A DNA stretch of 64,000 bases from Glaciecola sp. KUL10 (GCF_003203515.1 NZ_BGNG01000002.1:124001-188000), one strand, 5' to 3'. Counted from the first letter of the stretch, positions 19,142-29,482 are shown. Notes: generated by a model not told the origin, from the sequence alone. A program made the numbers and translations.

Positions 19142-21470
19142 ATGTTTAAAATAAGTTTTGAAACTCGCGCTAACGAGAAGAAAACTGTCACAAGTACAAT
19201 AAACTCTAAACCAAATCGACGTTCTGATTTGCAACTTCGCACGGCGATATCTGCCATGCAAACGTTTCTTTTTGATCCAGATGCGCGTCGATATATGATT
19301 GAAGTAGCTTGTCAGCATATTTCCGGTTTGACAGAAAGCGAACAAACGATTTGTTACGTCTCTGACGAACAGGCAAAGTGTCTTCTTTCTGATGTGAGCG
19401 CTTTTGAAGTGTTAGGACATGTAAGTGATAATTTTGATGTGCCCGAGGGGGCATTAAAAGCATTATTATCAAATCATTCATTTTTTAAACAAACACAGGT
19501 ATTTAATCTTAATATCCCGAATACTTTGGTACCGCTCTTACCTTCTCAAAGCGCTGTAAAAGCCGCGTTTTTTGTCCCTGTTTATATCAACCACGAACTT
19601 CGAGCATTAATTGTTTCTGTTAGATGCGACACAAAATACACAAGTGTTCAACTAGAGCGGATCAAGCCTGTTATTGGCTCGTTAATGTGTTCATTGCGCA
19701 GTGCTGAAGTTGTTGCTGGTAGACCGACAAATTTTGAAGAAAATATACGCGGAAATCAGTTTTTAAAAAGCCTTATATCAACCTCACCAGCCGCAATATT
19801 AGTAGTAGACGAAGAGCAATCGATTATTGTAAGTAATCAGAACGCAGAACGTTTGTTTGCGGGTATGCATAATGATCAGTTGTACGCCAATTTGAAACGG
19901 GGTTTGATTGGCATGCCCGTCGAGAACTATTTACCTCATTACAGAGAGTTGTTTTTGTGGTCCCAACAAGAAGACAAATACGCAACAGGTGAAGACGTTG
20001 AAGTTCATGCTATGTTTAGTGACCAGCAAGCCTTTAAAACAGATGGACAAGAGACTGTCGTAGATATTACACCCTTTCGATATTCGAATGGGTTAAAAAC
20101 ATGTACGGTTTTGCAAATAATCGAAAACACACATCAACACCATCTCAAAGAGCTAGTCGAAAATGATCACAACCACTTATTAGCCATTCGGCACCTCATT
20201 CCAATAGCAGTTTTAAAAATTGATTTAAATTGGCGCTGCACCTTTGCAAACGATCGGTGGTTGTTAGATTCTGGCATAACGCATGAGGAAACTCTTGGAT
20301 ATGGATGGAGCTCAGCCCTCATAGAGCAAGAGCGTAAGTTACTTTTTAATGAACTTAAAAAATGTCTGAACTCTGGAAAAGACTACAGGCAAGACTTGCA
20401 ATTAATGTCACCATTAGGTGACGTTAAATGGTGTGAGTTAAGTGCTCAAATCGCCGTAAATGAAAAACAAGTAGTCGATTCATTTTTGATCACGCTTACG
20501 GATATTACTTCACGCATCAACTATCAAGAAAAATTACGAAAAGTCGCTGAATATAACCCTCTTACGGGTTTGGTAAATCGCAACGGGTTTAGCCTCTGAG
20601 ACAACGCCTAACACACTGGTTAAACAGGCAGATGCAGCATTGTATTTAGCCAAACAACAGGGTAAAAATCAGTACGAACTGTTTGATAAAAGGTTAAATG
20701 TGGAATATAAGAAACGCTCCTTTTTAGCATCGCAACTCAAACGAGGAATTAATCAAGGGGCGTTCAAGTTTAACTATCTCCCAATAGCGCGATTAAACGG
20801 TAAGGGGCTTTTAGGAGTTGATGCGATCCTTAGATTTAAGGATGTAAATGAACAAGAGTTACTACCAGAAGCGTTCATGCCGCTGTTGCTACAAATAGGA
20901 GAAATGCTCGCAGTTGTCGAATGGATGTTAGATGAGACTTGCAAAAAGTTAAGTATTGTAGGCCGTGATGCTAGCGTCAATGATCCATTCTCAATTTCTT
21001 TAAGTTTGCCTGTTAACGTGCTGTTGTTGGAAGAGTTACCTAGCATGATTCAATAAGCAGCTAACAAAGCAAAAGTTAACCCTAACAATATCGTATTAAA
21101 AATCAGTGAAACCTCGCTAGCCAAAAAGCATGATGAACTCTTGGCTGTATTAATAAATCTGAAGTCTTCAAAAGCCATATTGTTACTTGACGATTTTGGT
21201 TTAGAAAACGCATCTTTGAATCTAATTTCTATCGGACTATTTGATAGAGTCGCTGTTTGCGAGTCATTACTTAATGACATACAACAACTAAACTGCAAAA
21301 TTGTCGTTAGCGCTATTACAGCATTATGCGGTGCGAATAATATAGATGTTATTGCTAAGCAAAGTGATTGTTCTGCAGACAGAAGAAAAAGCCTTCAGAA
21401 TCTTGGTTTCCACTATGTCCAAGAAACAAATATCAAAGGGTTTCAATCGTTTTCCAAAGCTATTAGTTAG
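19142..21470 (+). pseudogene. Decayed PAS/GGDEF/EAL cyclic-di-GMP-type protein
   Basis: Three pieces of one gene. 19142-20599 codes a GAF-like N-terminus, a PAS domain (from about residue 205) and a second PAS-like domain, then breaks off right after the GGDEF-domain start (LTGLVNRNGF). The frame changes, and the text resumes with the domain's far end (VKQADAALYLAKQQGKNQYE), so about 100 residues including the GGDEF site are missing. The EAL part then runs to an in-frame TAA at 21054 and continues in the same frame to 21470. EAL is degenerate (VDAI for EAL; DDFG kept; later catalytic residues missing). It lies after ssb, where mshH/csrD stands in Vibrio and Shewanella, though its PAS domains differ from CsrD. 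Confidence 0.85.
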
Positions 21471-21492
21471 TAAAATTGATTGTTAAACACGC

Positions 21493-21518
21493 CTTTAGTT
21501 TTTACGTCTTTAGTTTTT
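21493..21518. repeat. Two 11-bp direct repeats
   Basis: CTTTAGTTTTT occurs at 21493-21503 and 21508-21518, in the 141-base gap between the pseudogene and the long operon that starts at 21612. The promoter of that operon should lie in this gap, so the repeats could be a regulator site, but this is unsupported. Confidence 0.4.
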
Positions 21519-21611
21519 CGAGTTGCCTGAAATTTGAACTTTTAAAAAAATCGTTTTATTCTTGTGTAGAGATATTTTATGTCAAGTTAACGGTGGTTAA
21601 GGGTCATCAAG

Positions 21612-24600
21612 ATGAAGATAAAATACGCGGTTTGTGGCCTTTTGGTTAGCTTATTCTCAGGCTTCGCATTTCACGTTTCTGCAAATTCAAGTGGTATAAC
21701 AGGTTTTTCGGGAAAGCAAGGTTCTACTTGTGGTTCATGTCACTCTTCAGGAGGTGCCGATTATCGATCGAGCTTATCTTTTGAAGGTGAAGTAGACGCT
21801 GAGCCTGGCGAATTATTACAACTAGCATTAACCGTTTCTTTTACGCCGCCATCCAGTGTCCCAAATCCGATGGCTGGGATAAATATAGCTACATCTGACG
21901 GTTCACTTGTCGCAGGTGAAGGGTTACAAGCCTCAAACAGTGAATTGACGCATACATTTGCCAGCCTAACAACTATCAGTAATAACGCAAAAAGGTGGAC
22001 ATTTAACTGGAGAGCGCCTTCTGACGAGGGGCAATCAACTATTTTTGCTTGTGCACAGCTCGTAAATAGAAATTTTACAACTACTGGTGACGACTCAAAC
22101 ACTGCATGTATTAGTCAGACAATTACGATTGCCGACGCAAATGAGCCGCCACCGCCACCGCCTGACCCTGACCCTGAGCCGACAAATGATGTGTTTGGTG
22201 ACCTTGATCACGATGGAAAAGCTGATCTATCAATTTGGCGTCCATCAACACAGACCTTCTATGCAAGGCCCTCCCAGAGTAGTGAACTTATCCTCGCAGA
22301 GGTCATGGGAAACAACGAATTTGGAGTTCCATTAACCGGTGATGTTGATGGGAACGGGCAACAAGATGCAATTGTATGGCGTGATGATGGCATATGGGAA
22401 ATAATTCTCGACAGTGGTCAAAGTCAAACATTCACCTTAGGGCAGTCGGGTGATTATCCATTTTTGGCAGACGTCGATGGAGATGGCGCGGATGATCCGA
22501 TCGTGAGAAGACCTTCAGAGGGCAATTGGTATTATTTACTCAGTTCTCGAGGACATGCTTCTGGTAATTTAACGTTTGGCTCTTTGGAAACTGACATTCC
22601 GACCTTGGGCGACTATGACGCTGACGGCAGAGTCGATTTTTCAATCTGGCGAAATGGCACTTGGTTCATCCGTCAGAGTTCAAACAAGAAAATAATTTCA
22701 ATCACGTTGGGCAGCCAAGAAGCAGATATCCCCGTACCAGCAGATTATGATGGTGACGGCGTCACTGATACGGCTATATGGCGACCCTCGAATGGTTTTT
22801 GGTACATCAACCTTTCTTCTACTAATATTCGACGAGATGTTCAGTTTGGTTCTCAAAGTTCAGATATACCGATACCAGCGGATTATGATGGCGATGGAAG
22901 TGCTGATCTTGCGCTGCGCAGGCCTTCTTCGGGTTTGTTCATATACAAGTCATCGATTAACCAAAATACCGTTGTAAAAGCGTTTGGTGGACAGGAAACT
23001 GATGTGCCAGTTTTAGGTGCTTTTAGAGGCAAACAAACCCTTATAAAAGTGCCAGAGCCCCAGCTTCCCGCAACAAGAGGCGATGCAGATGCTGACGATC
23101 GAGCGGATTACGTCATATGGCGTCCAAGTAATCGCACATTTTACGCACGCTCAACAGATACCGGCAGTACAGTTATCAATAGTCAGGTTGGTACGATAGA
23201 CACGGGCATCCCCTTATTTGGTGACTTTGATGGAGATGGTGAAAATGATCATGGTGTTTATCAACCTGAGTCTGGTATTTGGACGATCAATCTCTTTTCT
23301 GGGCAAGAGAGGACTTATACATTAGGTGGTGCATCGGATTATCCATTTTGGGGCGACATAGATGGTGATGGTGTTGATGATCCAATTGTGCGGGAGCCTG
23401 ACACAGGTAGTTGGTCCTTTTTGTTGTCGTCAGTTGATTATCAAGAGCGTTCATTGGCCTTCGGTAGTGTAGATACTGACACCCCAGTGCTTGGTGATTA
23501 TGATGGTGATGGGCTTCTTGATTTTTCAGTTTGGCGTGCTGGTACTTGGTATCTTCGTTATAGCAGTGATAAAAAGACACGCGCAATCGGTTTGGGAAGG
23601 CAGGCACAAGATATTCCTGTGCCCGCCGACTACGACGGTGACGGAAAAACTGACGTTGCTATCTGGCGTCCATCGAATGGCGTATGGTACGTTATCCAAT
23701 CTAGCACAGGGCAACGTCGTGATTCACAATTTGGCTCGCAAAGCACTGATATTCCTATTCCAGCAGATTACGATGGGGATGGAAAAGCCGATTTAGCTCT
23801 GCGTAGACCAAGCACTGGGCAATTCATTTATAGGTCCTCTGTTGACGATAGTGTCGTGGTAAGCACGTTTGGCCAGCAAAGCACAGACATCCCTCTGCTA
23901 GGTGCTTTCAAATCGAAAAAAACGCTGTTCAATGAACCAACCGATCCCACAAATTATTATACTGAAAATGTATCTGAACAAGTTATTCAAGGACGCTGTA
24001 TTGCATGTCACGTGTCGGATGGAGCTGCGGCATCGAGTGGGTTGATTTTTGAGCGAAGTGACCAGCCAAATTACATTGAATCTAATATGGCAACGATTGC
24101 GAGTTTTTTGTCTCAACCGGGTGTAGATGGCGAGTATCTATTGTCTAAAGCTCAAGGTTTACTTGGGCATGGTGGCGGCCAACAACTTGTTGCAGGGAGT
24201 AGTTTATACAGTGCTCTGGCAGAGTATTTAGGCATTATTACGGGTGAAGATTTAAGCTTTGCCACAGACAGTTTCTGGAATGGTTTTTCATTTTTAGATA
24301 ACCGTAAAACACTTCGTAAAGCAAGCATTATCTTGGCCGGCAGATTGCCGACTGAGGATGAATACCAAAGCGTAAGCGACGATTCAGATGAAAGTTTGCG
24401 TTCGGCTTTACTGGGTCTTATGGAAGGCGATGGGTTTCATAGTTTTTTAACTACTGGCGCTAACGATAAGTTGCATACTCAGAAATACTTGAACGCCTAC
24501 CCTCAGTTTCTTAACGATGATGTATATATTGTTGAAAGGGCTAAACGACAATACCAGGCCAATGTTGATGGCAAAGGCGATGAATTTTATTCACAACAAA

Positions 24601-26732
24601 CCAAGCCAGCTGAAATAGCTTATGCAAGATCTGCAACCGAGCTTGTGGCTCATGTAGTAATGAATGATCTACCTTACTCTGAAGTTATAACTGCCGACTA
24701 CACCATGATGAATCCCATGTTAAATGCGTTTTATCGCGGTGACGCTGAGTTTGATGACGTGACCGATATTAACGAGTTTCGCCCAGGTAAACTAAATGGT
24801 TTCATGCTCAGAAAAGATACCATTGAAGAGTATGACATGTTATTGGGCCATAACATTATTCAAGAAGGCTCCATTATTGAATGGCCTCACGCTGGTATAT
24901 TAAATGACCCTGCCTTTTTAGAACGCTATCCATCGACTGCGACCAATCGAAACCGCGCACGTTCGCGATGGGTCCAGTACTTGTTTCTCGATTTTGATAT
25001 TGAGAAATCTGCTGCAAGAACAAACGATCCTGAGGCCCTAGCAGACAGAGACAATCCCACCTTAAAGAACCCCAACTGTACCTCATGCCATGAGGCACTG
25101 GATCCGGTTGCAGGCGCCTTTCAGAACTACGGTGATGTTGGTTGGTATAGAGATGCATGGACTGGGTCGGATTCACTTCATGACGCTTATAAATGGCCCG
25201 AAGACGGAGAAACTCTTTATCAAGAGGGTGATACATGGTATCGCGACATGCGAGCACCGGGCTTCGGTAACTTAGTTGCTCCCTCGAATGATAATTCAGT
25301 TCAATGGTTAGCCCAACAGATCGTGAATGATGGCCGCTTTACAGTTTCAGCCGTAAAGTTTTGGTGGCCTGCTGTGATGGGTTTAGCCGTTAGCAACGCC
25401 CCAGAAGATCCCAGCGATACTGATTTTGACATTAAATCCGATATTTTTGTAGCTCAGAATAGCTATATCTATGGCCTTGCAGGACAACTAAGATCACACA
25501 TGAATCTTAAGCTTACCCTTGTTGACATGATGATGGGACCTTGGTTTAGAGCCGACCAGGCTACTGGTGATATTTCGGAAACTCAGGCAGCCAATTTAGC
25601 GGGCACTGGCAGGTTATTGAGTCCTGAATTATTAGATAAAAAGATGAAAGCAGTTTTTGGTGTTTCTTGGAGAGAAGAGTACCCCGATTGGAATAACTAT
25701 CAGCGATTTTCTGCATTGAACGATGAGTATCGCATTTTGTACGGCGGTATTGATAGTGTTGGTGTTATTAAACGCGCTGATCGCATGACTTCAATGATGT
25801 CAAAGGTAGCACTTACTCAAACTACGCAAACCTCTTGTAAAGTGGTTGTTGAGGACTTCCAACGCGCTCCCGATGAGCGATATCTTTTTTCAGAGTTGAC
25901 GCCCTACGACTCGCCAGACGCAATAGGCTATAAAGAATTCTCTGTAGACAACTACTCTAGTGAGGACAGCCGACCGTTTAGCTTAAGAATCAGTGGTAGT
26001 GCCGGCGATATAAATTTAGGAATCAATTATTTAAACGATTATGCCGACTTCGAAGTGTTGAACGTTGATGCCAACTTGGGGATAGATAAAATTGTAATCA
26101 AAGCACCTAGTGGTCAAACAATTGCTGAATATGAGGGTGATGAGCTACAAGAAATAGCCACCGGTGCAACTGAATGCGCTGGCGTTCAATATTGGCAAGA
26201 TTCAACTGGAGAAGACTATTATATATATGGCAGTTGCCTATTAACTTTCCCCTTATATTTTGAAGAGGCGGATGATTACACAATCGATGTATACGCATAT
26301 TCAGTGTATCAAGATGAATTTGGAGAGCATCGCCCAGAATTAGAGGGAGAGTGGGACATACCACGCATGAGCGTTTCAGCAACGTTGGCCGAAGGAAACA
26401 ATACTGACACTATTAACAGTGTTACTACCAAGCGAGCTATTGCCGCTTTGATGAATAATGCATGGGGTACATCCTATGATGAAGCGCATGCAGAGGTGGC
26501 GGTTGCTTACGACCTATTTGAAACTTCTCGAATGACTAAATTTGAGCGTAGCGATTGGTTTCACATTGATGAGGATGGTGCTTGGTGCAATAATATTGAT
26601 TGGTCTGAGTTCGATTCAGAACCTGGAGTTGAGGACGGTTATGATGCAGGCAATGATCCATTTTACCTTATGAGTGCATGGCGAACAGTAGTTGCCTATG
26701 TGATGTCTGACTACAGGTTTTTATACGAATAA
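21612..26732 (+). CDS. Giant secreted CxxCH protein with FG-GAP-like repeats and DUF1588/1592-like region
   Basis: A 1706-aa exported protein. After a signal peptide (1-24) comes a domain like choice-of-anchor V with haem motif CGSCH at 40-44. Residues about 192-475 and 490-775 are two copies of a module, each with six FG-GAP/VCBS-like calcium-loop repeats (DYDGDGxxD...IWRPS), probably two beta-propellers. A second haem motif CIACH is at 796-800. The C-terminal 850 residues resemble the planctomycete-type DUF1592/DUF1588 cytochrome-like proteins, with HAGIL, NRNRARSRWV and a third motif CTSCHEALDP at 1156. It heads a seven-gene operon; the DUF1501 gene follows after eight bases, the partner expected for this class. 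Confidence 0.8.
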   Translation: MKIKYAVCGLLVSLFSGFAFHVSANSSGITGFSGKQGSTCGSCHSSGGADYRSSLSFEGEVDAEPGELLQLALTVSFTPPSSVPNPMAGINIATSDGSLVAGEGLQASNSELTHTFASLTTISNNAKRWTFNWRAPSDEGQSTIFACAQLVNRNFTTTGDDSNTACISQTITIADANEPPPPPPDPDPEPTNDVFGDLDHDGKADLSIWRPSTQTFYARPSQSSELILAEVMGNNEFGVPLTGDVDGNGQQDAIVWRDDGIWEIILDSGQSQTFTLGQSGDYPFLADVDGDGADDPIVRRPSEGNWYYLLSSRGHASGNLTFGSLETDIPTLGDYDADGRVDFSIWRNGTWFIRQSSNKKIISITLGSQEADIPVPADYDGDGVTDTAIWRPSNGFWYINLSSTNIRRDVQFGSQSSDIPIPADYDGDGSADLALRRPSSGLFIYKSSINQNTVVKAFGGQETDVPVLGAFRGKQTLIKVPEPQLPATRGDADADDRADYVIWRPSNRTFYARSTDTGSTVINSQVGTIDTGIPLFGDFDGDGENDHGVYQPESGIWTINLFSGQERTYTLGGASDYPFWGDIDGDGVDDPIVREPDTGSWSFLLSSVDYQERSLAFGSVDTDTPVLGDYDGDGLLDFSVWRAGTWYLRYSSDKKTRAIGLGRQAQDIPVPADYDGDGKTDVAIWRPSNGVWYVIQSSTGQRRDSQFGSQSTDIPIPADYDGDGKADLALRRPSTGQFIYRSSVDDSVVVSTFGQQSTDIPLLGAFKSKKTLFNEPTDPTNYYTENVSEQVIQGRCIACHVSDGAAASSGLIFERSDQPNYIESNMATIASFLSQPGVDGEYLLSKAQGLLGHGGGQQLVAGSSLYSALAEYLGIITGEDLSFATDSFWNGFSFLDNRKTLRKASIILAGRLPTEDEYQSVSDDSDESLRSALLGLMEGDGFHSFLTTGANDKLHTQKYLNAYPQFLNDDVYIVERAKRQYQANVDGKGDEFYSQQTKPAEIAYARSATELVAHVVMNDLPYSEVITADYTMMNPMLNAFYRGDAEFDDVTDINEFRPGKLNGFMLRKDTIEEYDMLLGHNIIQEGSIIEWPHAGILNDPAFLERYPSTATNRNRARSRWVQYLFLDFDIEKSAARTNDPEALADRDNPTLKNPNCTSCHEALDPVAGAFQNYGDVGWYRDAWTGSDSLHDAYKWPEDGETLYQEGDTWYRDMRAPGFGNLVAPSNDNSVQWLAQQIVNDGRFTVSAVKFWWPAVMGLAVSNAPEDPSDTDFDIKSDIFVAQNSYIYGLAGQLRSHMNLKLTLVDMMMGPWFRADQATGDISETQAANLAGTGRLLSPELLDKKMKAVFGVSWREEYPDWNNYQRFSALNDEYRILYGGIDSVGVIKRADRMTSMMSKVALTQTTQTSCKVVVEDFQRAPDERYLFSELTPYDSPDAIGYKEFSVDNYSSEDSRPFSLRISGSAGDINLGINYLNDYADFEVLNVDANLGIDKIVIKAPSGQTIAEYEGDELQEIATGATECAGVQYWQDSTGEDYYIYGSCLLTFPLYFEEADDYTIDVYAYSVYQDEFGEHRPELEGEWDIPRMSVSATLAEGNNTDTINSVTTKRAIAALMNNAWGTSYDEAHAEVAVAYDLFETSRMTKFERSDWFHIDEDGAWCNNIDWSEFDSEPGVEDGYDAGNDPFYLMSAWRTVVAYVMSDYRFLYE

Positions 26733-26740
26733 GGAGTCGA

Positions 26741-28087
26741 ATGATGAAAAGACGCAACTTTCTAAAATTGGCAGGCGTTGGTTCGGCTCTAGCATCTTTA
26801 CCCACTAGCTTTAATCTATTTGCTAATACCAACGCTGACTTCAATGGCAAGTTTCTTGTTTCCCTGCAGTTACAAGGAGCATGGGATGTCAGTAGTTTTT
26901 GCGATCCTAAAATGAACATGCCAGGTGAAGAGGAAATCAACCATTGGTCTCGATACAGTGAGACACAAACTGCGGGTAACCTTCGATATGCGCCAATTTC
27001 AGGGCTATCTGACTTTTTTAATCAGTATTACAACGATATTTTGGTGATTAACGGGATTGATGCTCAGACTAATTCTCATACTGCGGGTGAAACTCATAAT
27101 CATAGCGGTAGAATTGCAGTAGGCTTGCCGACACTGACTAGTTTATACGCGAGTATTAATGGCGCCAACTTGCCTATCTCTTACATCAACAATGGAGGAT
27201 ACGGTGAGACGGCGGGCCTTATTCGATATACCAGATTGACCGATACTTATAAGCTGCAGAGCGTTCTGGAGCCGAATGTACCAGAATTCGGTCATCAAGA
27301 TAGGTTGATACCAGGCAGTGATTGGCAATTGATTCAAGAAGCAAGAAACGAACGTTTTGCGCGACTAAAAGCAAGTAGTACCTTATCTCCTCGTGAAAGA
27401 CTTGCTCTTGTCGATTACGAGTCTGCATTACTAAACTCAGGGCCGATCAGTAATTTTGCAAATGCCTTAGGCACTATTGGCGACCTACCAGAAGGTGTAC
27501 AGATTAATCAAGACACCTACAGTGATATTCAGCTACAGATGAAACTTGCATTAACTGCAATGCAGTCTGGGGTGTCAGTAGCGGCAGATCTAATCTTGGG
27601 TGGGTTTGATACGCATTCAAACCACGACGCAATGCAATGGCCACTGTTAACTCACGTTGCAGAGAGTATTGATTACTTTTGGCGAACCGCAGAGGAGTTA
27701 GGCATTGCAGAGCGAATGGTGTTAATCGTGAACTCTGATTTTAGCCGCACACCACATTATAATTCAGTTGATGGAAAAGACCATTGGCCAGTGGGCAGCG
27801 CTATGGTTATGGAGCGCAATGTAAGCTGGGGAAATCGAGTGGTTGGTGTAACAGATGAAGGTCAAAATGTGATACCCATCAACCCAGACACCTTACAGCA
27901 AGATGATAAAGATGGTCGGGTCATTTATCCGCGCGATGTGATGTATTCACTGCGTCGCTACCTTGGTATCAATGATAGCCCTCTGGTGACACCGTTCGAT
28001 TTACGTCAAGAGTCAGAATTCAATTTCTTTGATTCAAATGCTCAAACACCTCAAGGAAGTGACGTTAGAAACAGTATGAGGGTTTAG
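26741..28087 (+). CDS. DUF1501 family Tat-exported protein
   Basis: A 448-aa protein with a twin-arginine signal (KRRNFLKLAG at residues 3-12), so it is exported folded. The body matches DUF1501, an alkaline phosphatase/sulfatase-superfamily group: GGFDTHSNHD near residue 287, VNSDFSRTP near 330 and DGKDHWPVGS near 345, with likely metal-binding Asp and His residues. ATG 26741 or 26744 follows AAGGAG. DUF1501 proteins are commonly encoded beside DUF1592/DUF1588-type cytochrome-like proteins, as here. The substrate is unknown; my inference is that the two proteins form one periplasmic or surface complex. Confidence 0.85.
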   Translation: MMKRRNFLKLAGVGSALASLPTSFNLFANTNADFNGKFLVSLQLQGAWDVSSFCDPKMNMPGEEEINHWSRYSETQTAGNLRYAPISGLSDFFNQYYNDILVINGIDAQTNSHTAGETHNHSGRIAVGLPTLTSLYASINGANLPISYINNGGYGETAGLIRYTRLTDTYKLQSVLEPNVPEFGHQDRLIPGSDWQLIQEARNERFARLKASSTLSPRERLALVDYESALLNSGPISNFANALGTIGDLPEGVQINQDTYSDIQLQMKLALTAMQSGVSVAADLILGGFDTHSNHDAMQWPLLTHVAESIDYFWRTAEELGIAERMVLIVNSDFSRTPHYNSVDGKDHWPVGSAMVMERNVSWGNRVVGVTDEGQNVIPINPDTLQQDDKDGRVIYPRDVMYSLRRYLGINDSPLVTPFDLRQESEFNFFDSNAQTPQGSDVRNSMRV

Positions 28088-28092
28088 CTAAC

Positions 28093-28710
28093 ATGAGGTA
28101 CGGGCTATCGCTTGCTGCTTTCCTTTTGGTTAGTGCAATAAGTGCTTGTCAGCGCCAAGGTATTGATGAGTATCGCGTTGTGAAATTTATTGATGGCGAT
28201 ACCATAGTGTTGAATGACGATGAAGGTACGCGAATTGACCTTGCGCTTATTGATGCACCTGAAATTGAACAGCCCTTCGGTCGCGATGCTCGTCAAGGTC
28301 TGGAATCACTTATTCAAGATAACAGAGTTCAAATACAGTATATGAACAATGGGAAGGCTCTCGTTTATCTTGATAGCATACTAATCAATGAAAAACTTGT
28401 TCAAAAAGGCTATGCATGGTTTGACATCAGCGCCGCCCCTGAGCCAGCAATGAGCATACGCTTGAAGGACTCACAGAGCGAGGCAACATCGCGTAAAATA
28501 GGATTGTGGGCGCAAAACGACACATTAATTGTTTCTCCATGGCAATGGCGGGCTGATGGTAAAGAGGTGGTCAGAAATTCAAACCAAATACGGTTTGCAC
28601 AACAGAGAGAAGCGGAGAGGCGGCGAATGGAATTACAAAAAATCACCGATAAAAGAAGGGAAGCGAACGCACCTAATCGCTCAAAACTAATAACGACCAA
28701 AGATGATTAA
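28093..28710 (+). CDS. SNase-fold lipoprotein, catalytic arginines replaced
   Basis: A 205-aa lipoprotein (lipobox ISAC at residues 16-19) with a staphylococcal-nuclease OB-fold: VVKFIDGDTIVLN, LALIDAPEIEQPFG and LINEKLVQKGYAWF. Metal-site aspartates (D in IDGD, D54) and Glu57 are kept. However, the arginine normally at the R35 position is Asp49 (Arg47 lies two residues earlier), and the R87 position is Lys88 (NGKAL). Normal nuclease activity is therefore doubtful. The C-terminal 50 residues are basic and probably helical. It starts five bases after the DUF1501 stop and sits inside the redox operon. Confidence 0.82.
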   Translation: MRYGLSLAAFLLVSAISACQRQGIDEYRVVKFIDGDTIVLNDDEGTRIDLALIDAPEIEQPFGRDARQGLESLIQDNRVQIQYMNNGKALVYLDSILINEKLVQKGYAWFDISAAPEPAMSIRLKDSQSEATSRKIGLWAQNDTLIVSPWQWRADGKEVVRNSNQIRFAQQREAERRRMELQKITDKRREANAPNRSKLITTKDD

Positions 28711-28712
28711 TA

Positions 28713-29204
28713 ATGACTATATTTCGTGTAGTAATGTTTTATTTTATGTTGCACTCTTTCGCGGCCCACGCGGTTTCTGTTGGAGACAAAATTGCAAACT
28801 TTGCATTGCCGGAATTTAAAACATCAAGCAAAACATTTTCGCTTAGCGACTATGATAATCATGTCATTTATATTGATTTTTGGGCATCTTGGTGTGTGCC
28901 TTGTCGTAAGTCTTTTCCGTTTATGAACAGACTACACGAAGAATACAGCGCACAAGGCCTTAAGGTTATTGCAATCAATATGGATGAAGAACCCAATGAT
29001 GCAGTAAAGTTCCTTGAAAAGTATCCCGCGAAGTTTAGTGTCTTGCAAGGCAGTGATGAGCTTGGAAAGTACTTCAATTTAAAAGGGCTACCCATGGCTT
29101 ACCTAGTATCAAAAACAGGTGAGCTGGTAGCTATTCATGCGGGGTTCAATCAAAAGCATGCCAGTAAAGTAGAAGCACAAATTCAGCATTTAATTAAAGA
29201 GTAA
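28713..29204 (+). CDS. TlpA/ResA-like thiol-disulfide oxidoreductase
   Basis: A 163-aa exported thioredoxin. Signal peptide residues 1-20 (ending AAHA), then the thioredoxin fold with active site WCVPC (Cys61, Cys64) in FWASWCVPCRKS and the cis-proline region LKGLPMAYLV near 126-135. TlpA/ResA-type proteins reduce cysteines in periplasmic partners such as CxxCH sites before haem attachment or Cys-rich lipoproteins. Candidates here are the CxxCH protein and the DUF4266 Cys tail in the same operon. It starts two bases after the SNase-like gene and ends 31 bases before the DUF4266 gene. Confidence 0.92.
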   Translation: MTIFRVVMFYFMLHSFAAHAVSVGDKIANFALPEFKTSSKTFSLSDYDNHVIYIDFWASWCVPCRKSFPFMNRLHEEYSAQGLKVIAINMDEEPNDAVKFLEKYPAKFSVLQGSDELGKYFNLKGLPMAYLVSKTGELVAIHAGFNQKHASKVEAQIQHLIKE

Positions 29205-29235
29205 AACCGATTTAATATAAAGTAGAGACCACATA

Positions 29236-29475
29236 GTGATTTTGACACAACAAAGACTAATAAATTTCAAAAAAATAGTAGTGCTAATCGCTCTGCTTTC
29301 GTTGGGTGGGTGCGCTAGCAATATAAATGCATGGGAGCGAGGGCGCTTGGCTAAAACGGAGATGCAGTTTGAGCCAGATCCTATGAGAGCCGCTTTTATG
29401 CGACACGTCTATGCCAGTAAAGAAGCTTCTACAGGCGGTTCGTCTACTGCCGGTGGTGGTTGCGGGTGTAATTAA
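29236..29475 (+). CDS. DUF4266 lipoprotein with Gly/Cys tail
   Basis: A 79-aa lipoprotein: signal peptide with lipobox LGGC (about residues 25-28). The family pattern is visible: WERGRLAKTEMQFEPDP, then SKEAS and the closing tail GGSSTAGGGCGCN. Two cysteines end the protein in GGGCGC, a context suited to metal binding, disulfide exchange with the adjacent TlpA-like protein, or modification. The start is GTG 29236; TTG 29242 is a second possibility. In other proteobacteria DUF4266 is found beside TlpA-like, DUF3570 and ApbE genes, exactly the order here. The molecular role is unknown. Confidence 0.85.
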   Translation: MILTQQRLINFKKIVVLIALLSLGGCASNINAWERGRLAKTEMQFEPDPMRAAFMRHVYASKEASTGGSSTAGGGCGCN

Positions 29476-29482
29476 TAACATT

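Noticed and set aside
22190-23930. Repeated DNA that might suggest CRISPR or tandem repeats
   Set aside because: The repeats are protein-level FG-GAP loops with diverged DNA and no spacer pattern; they belong to one coding frame.
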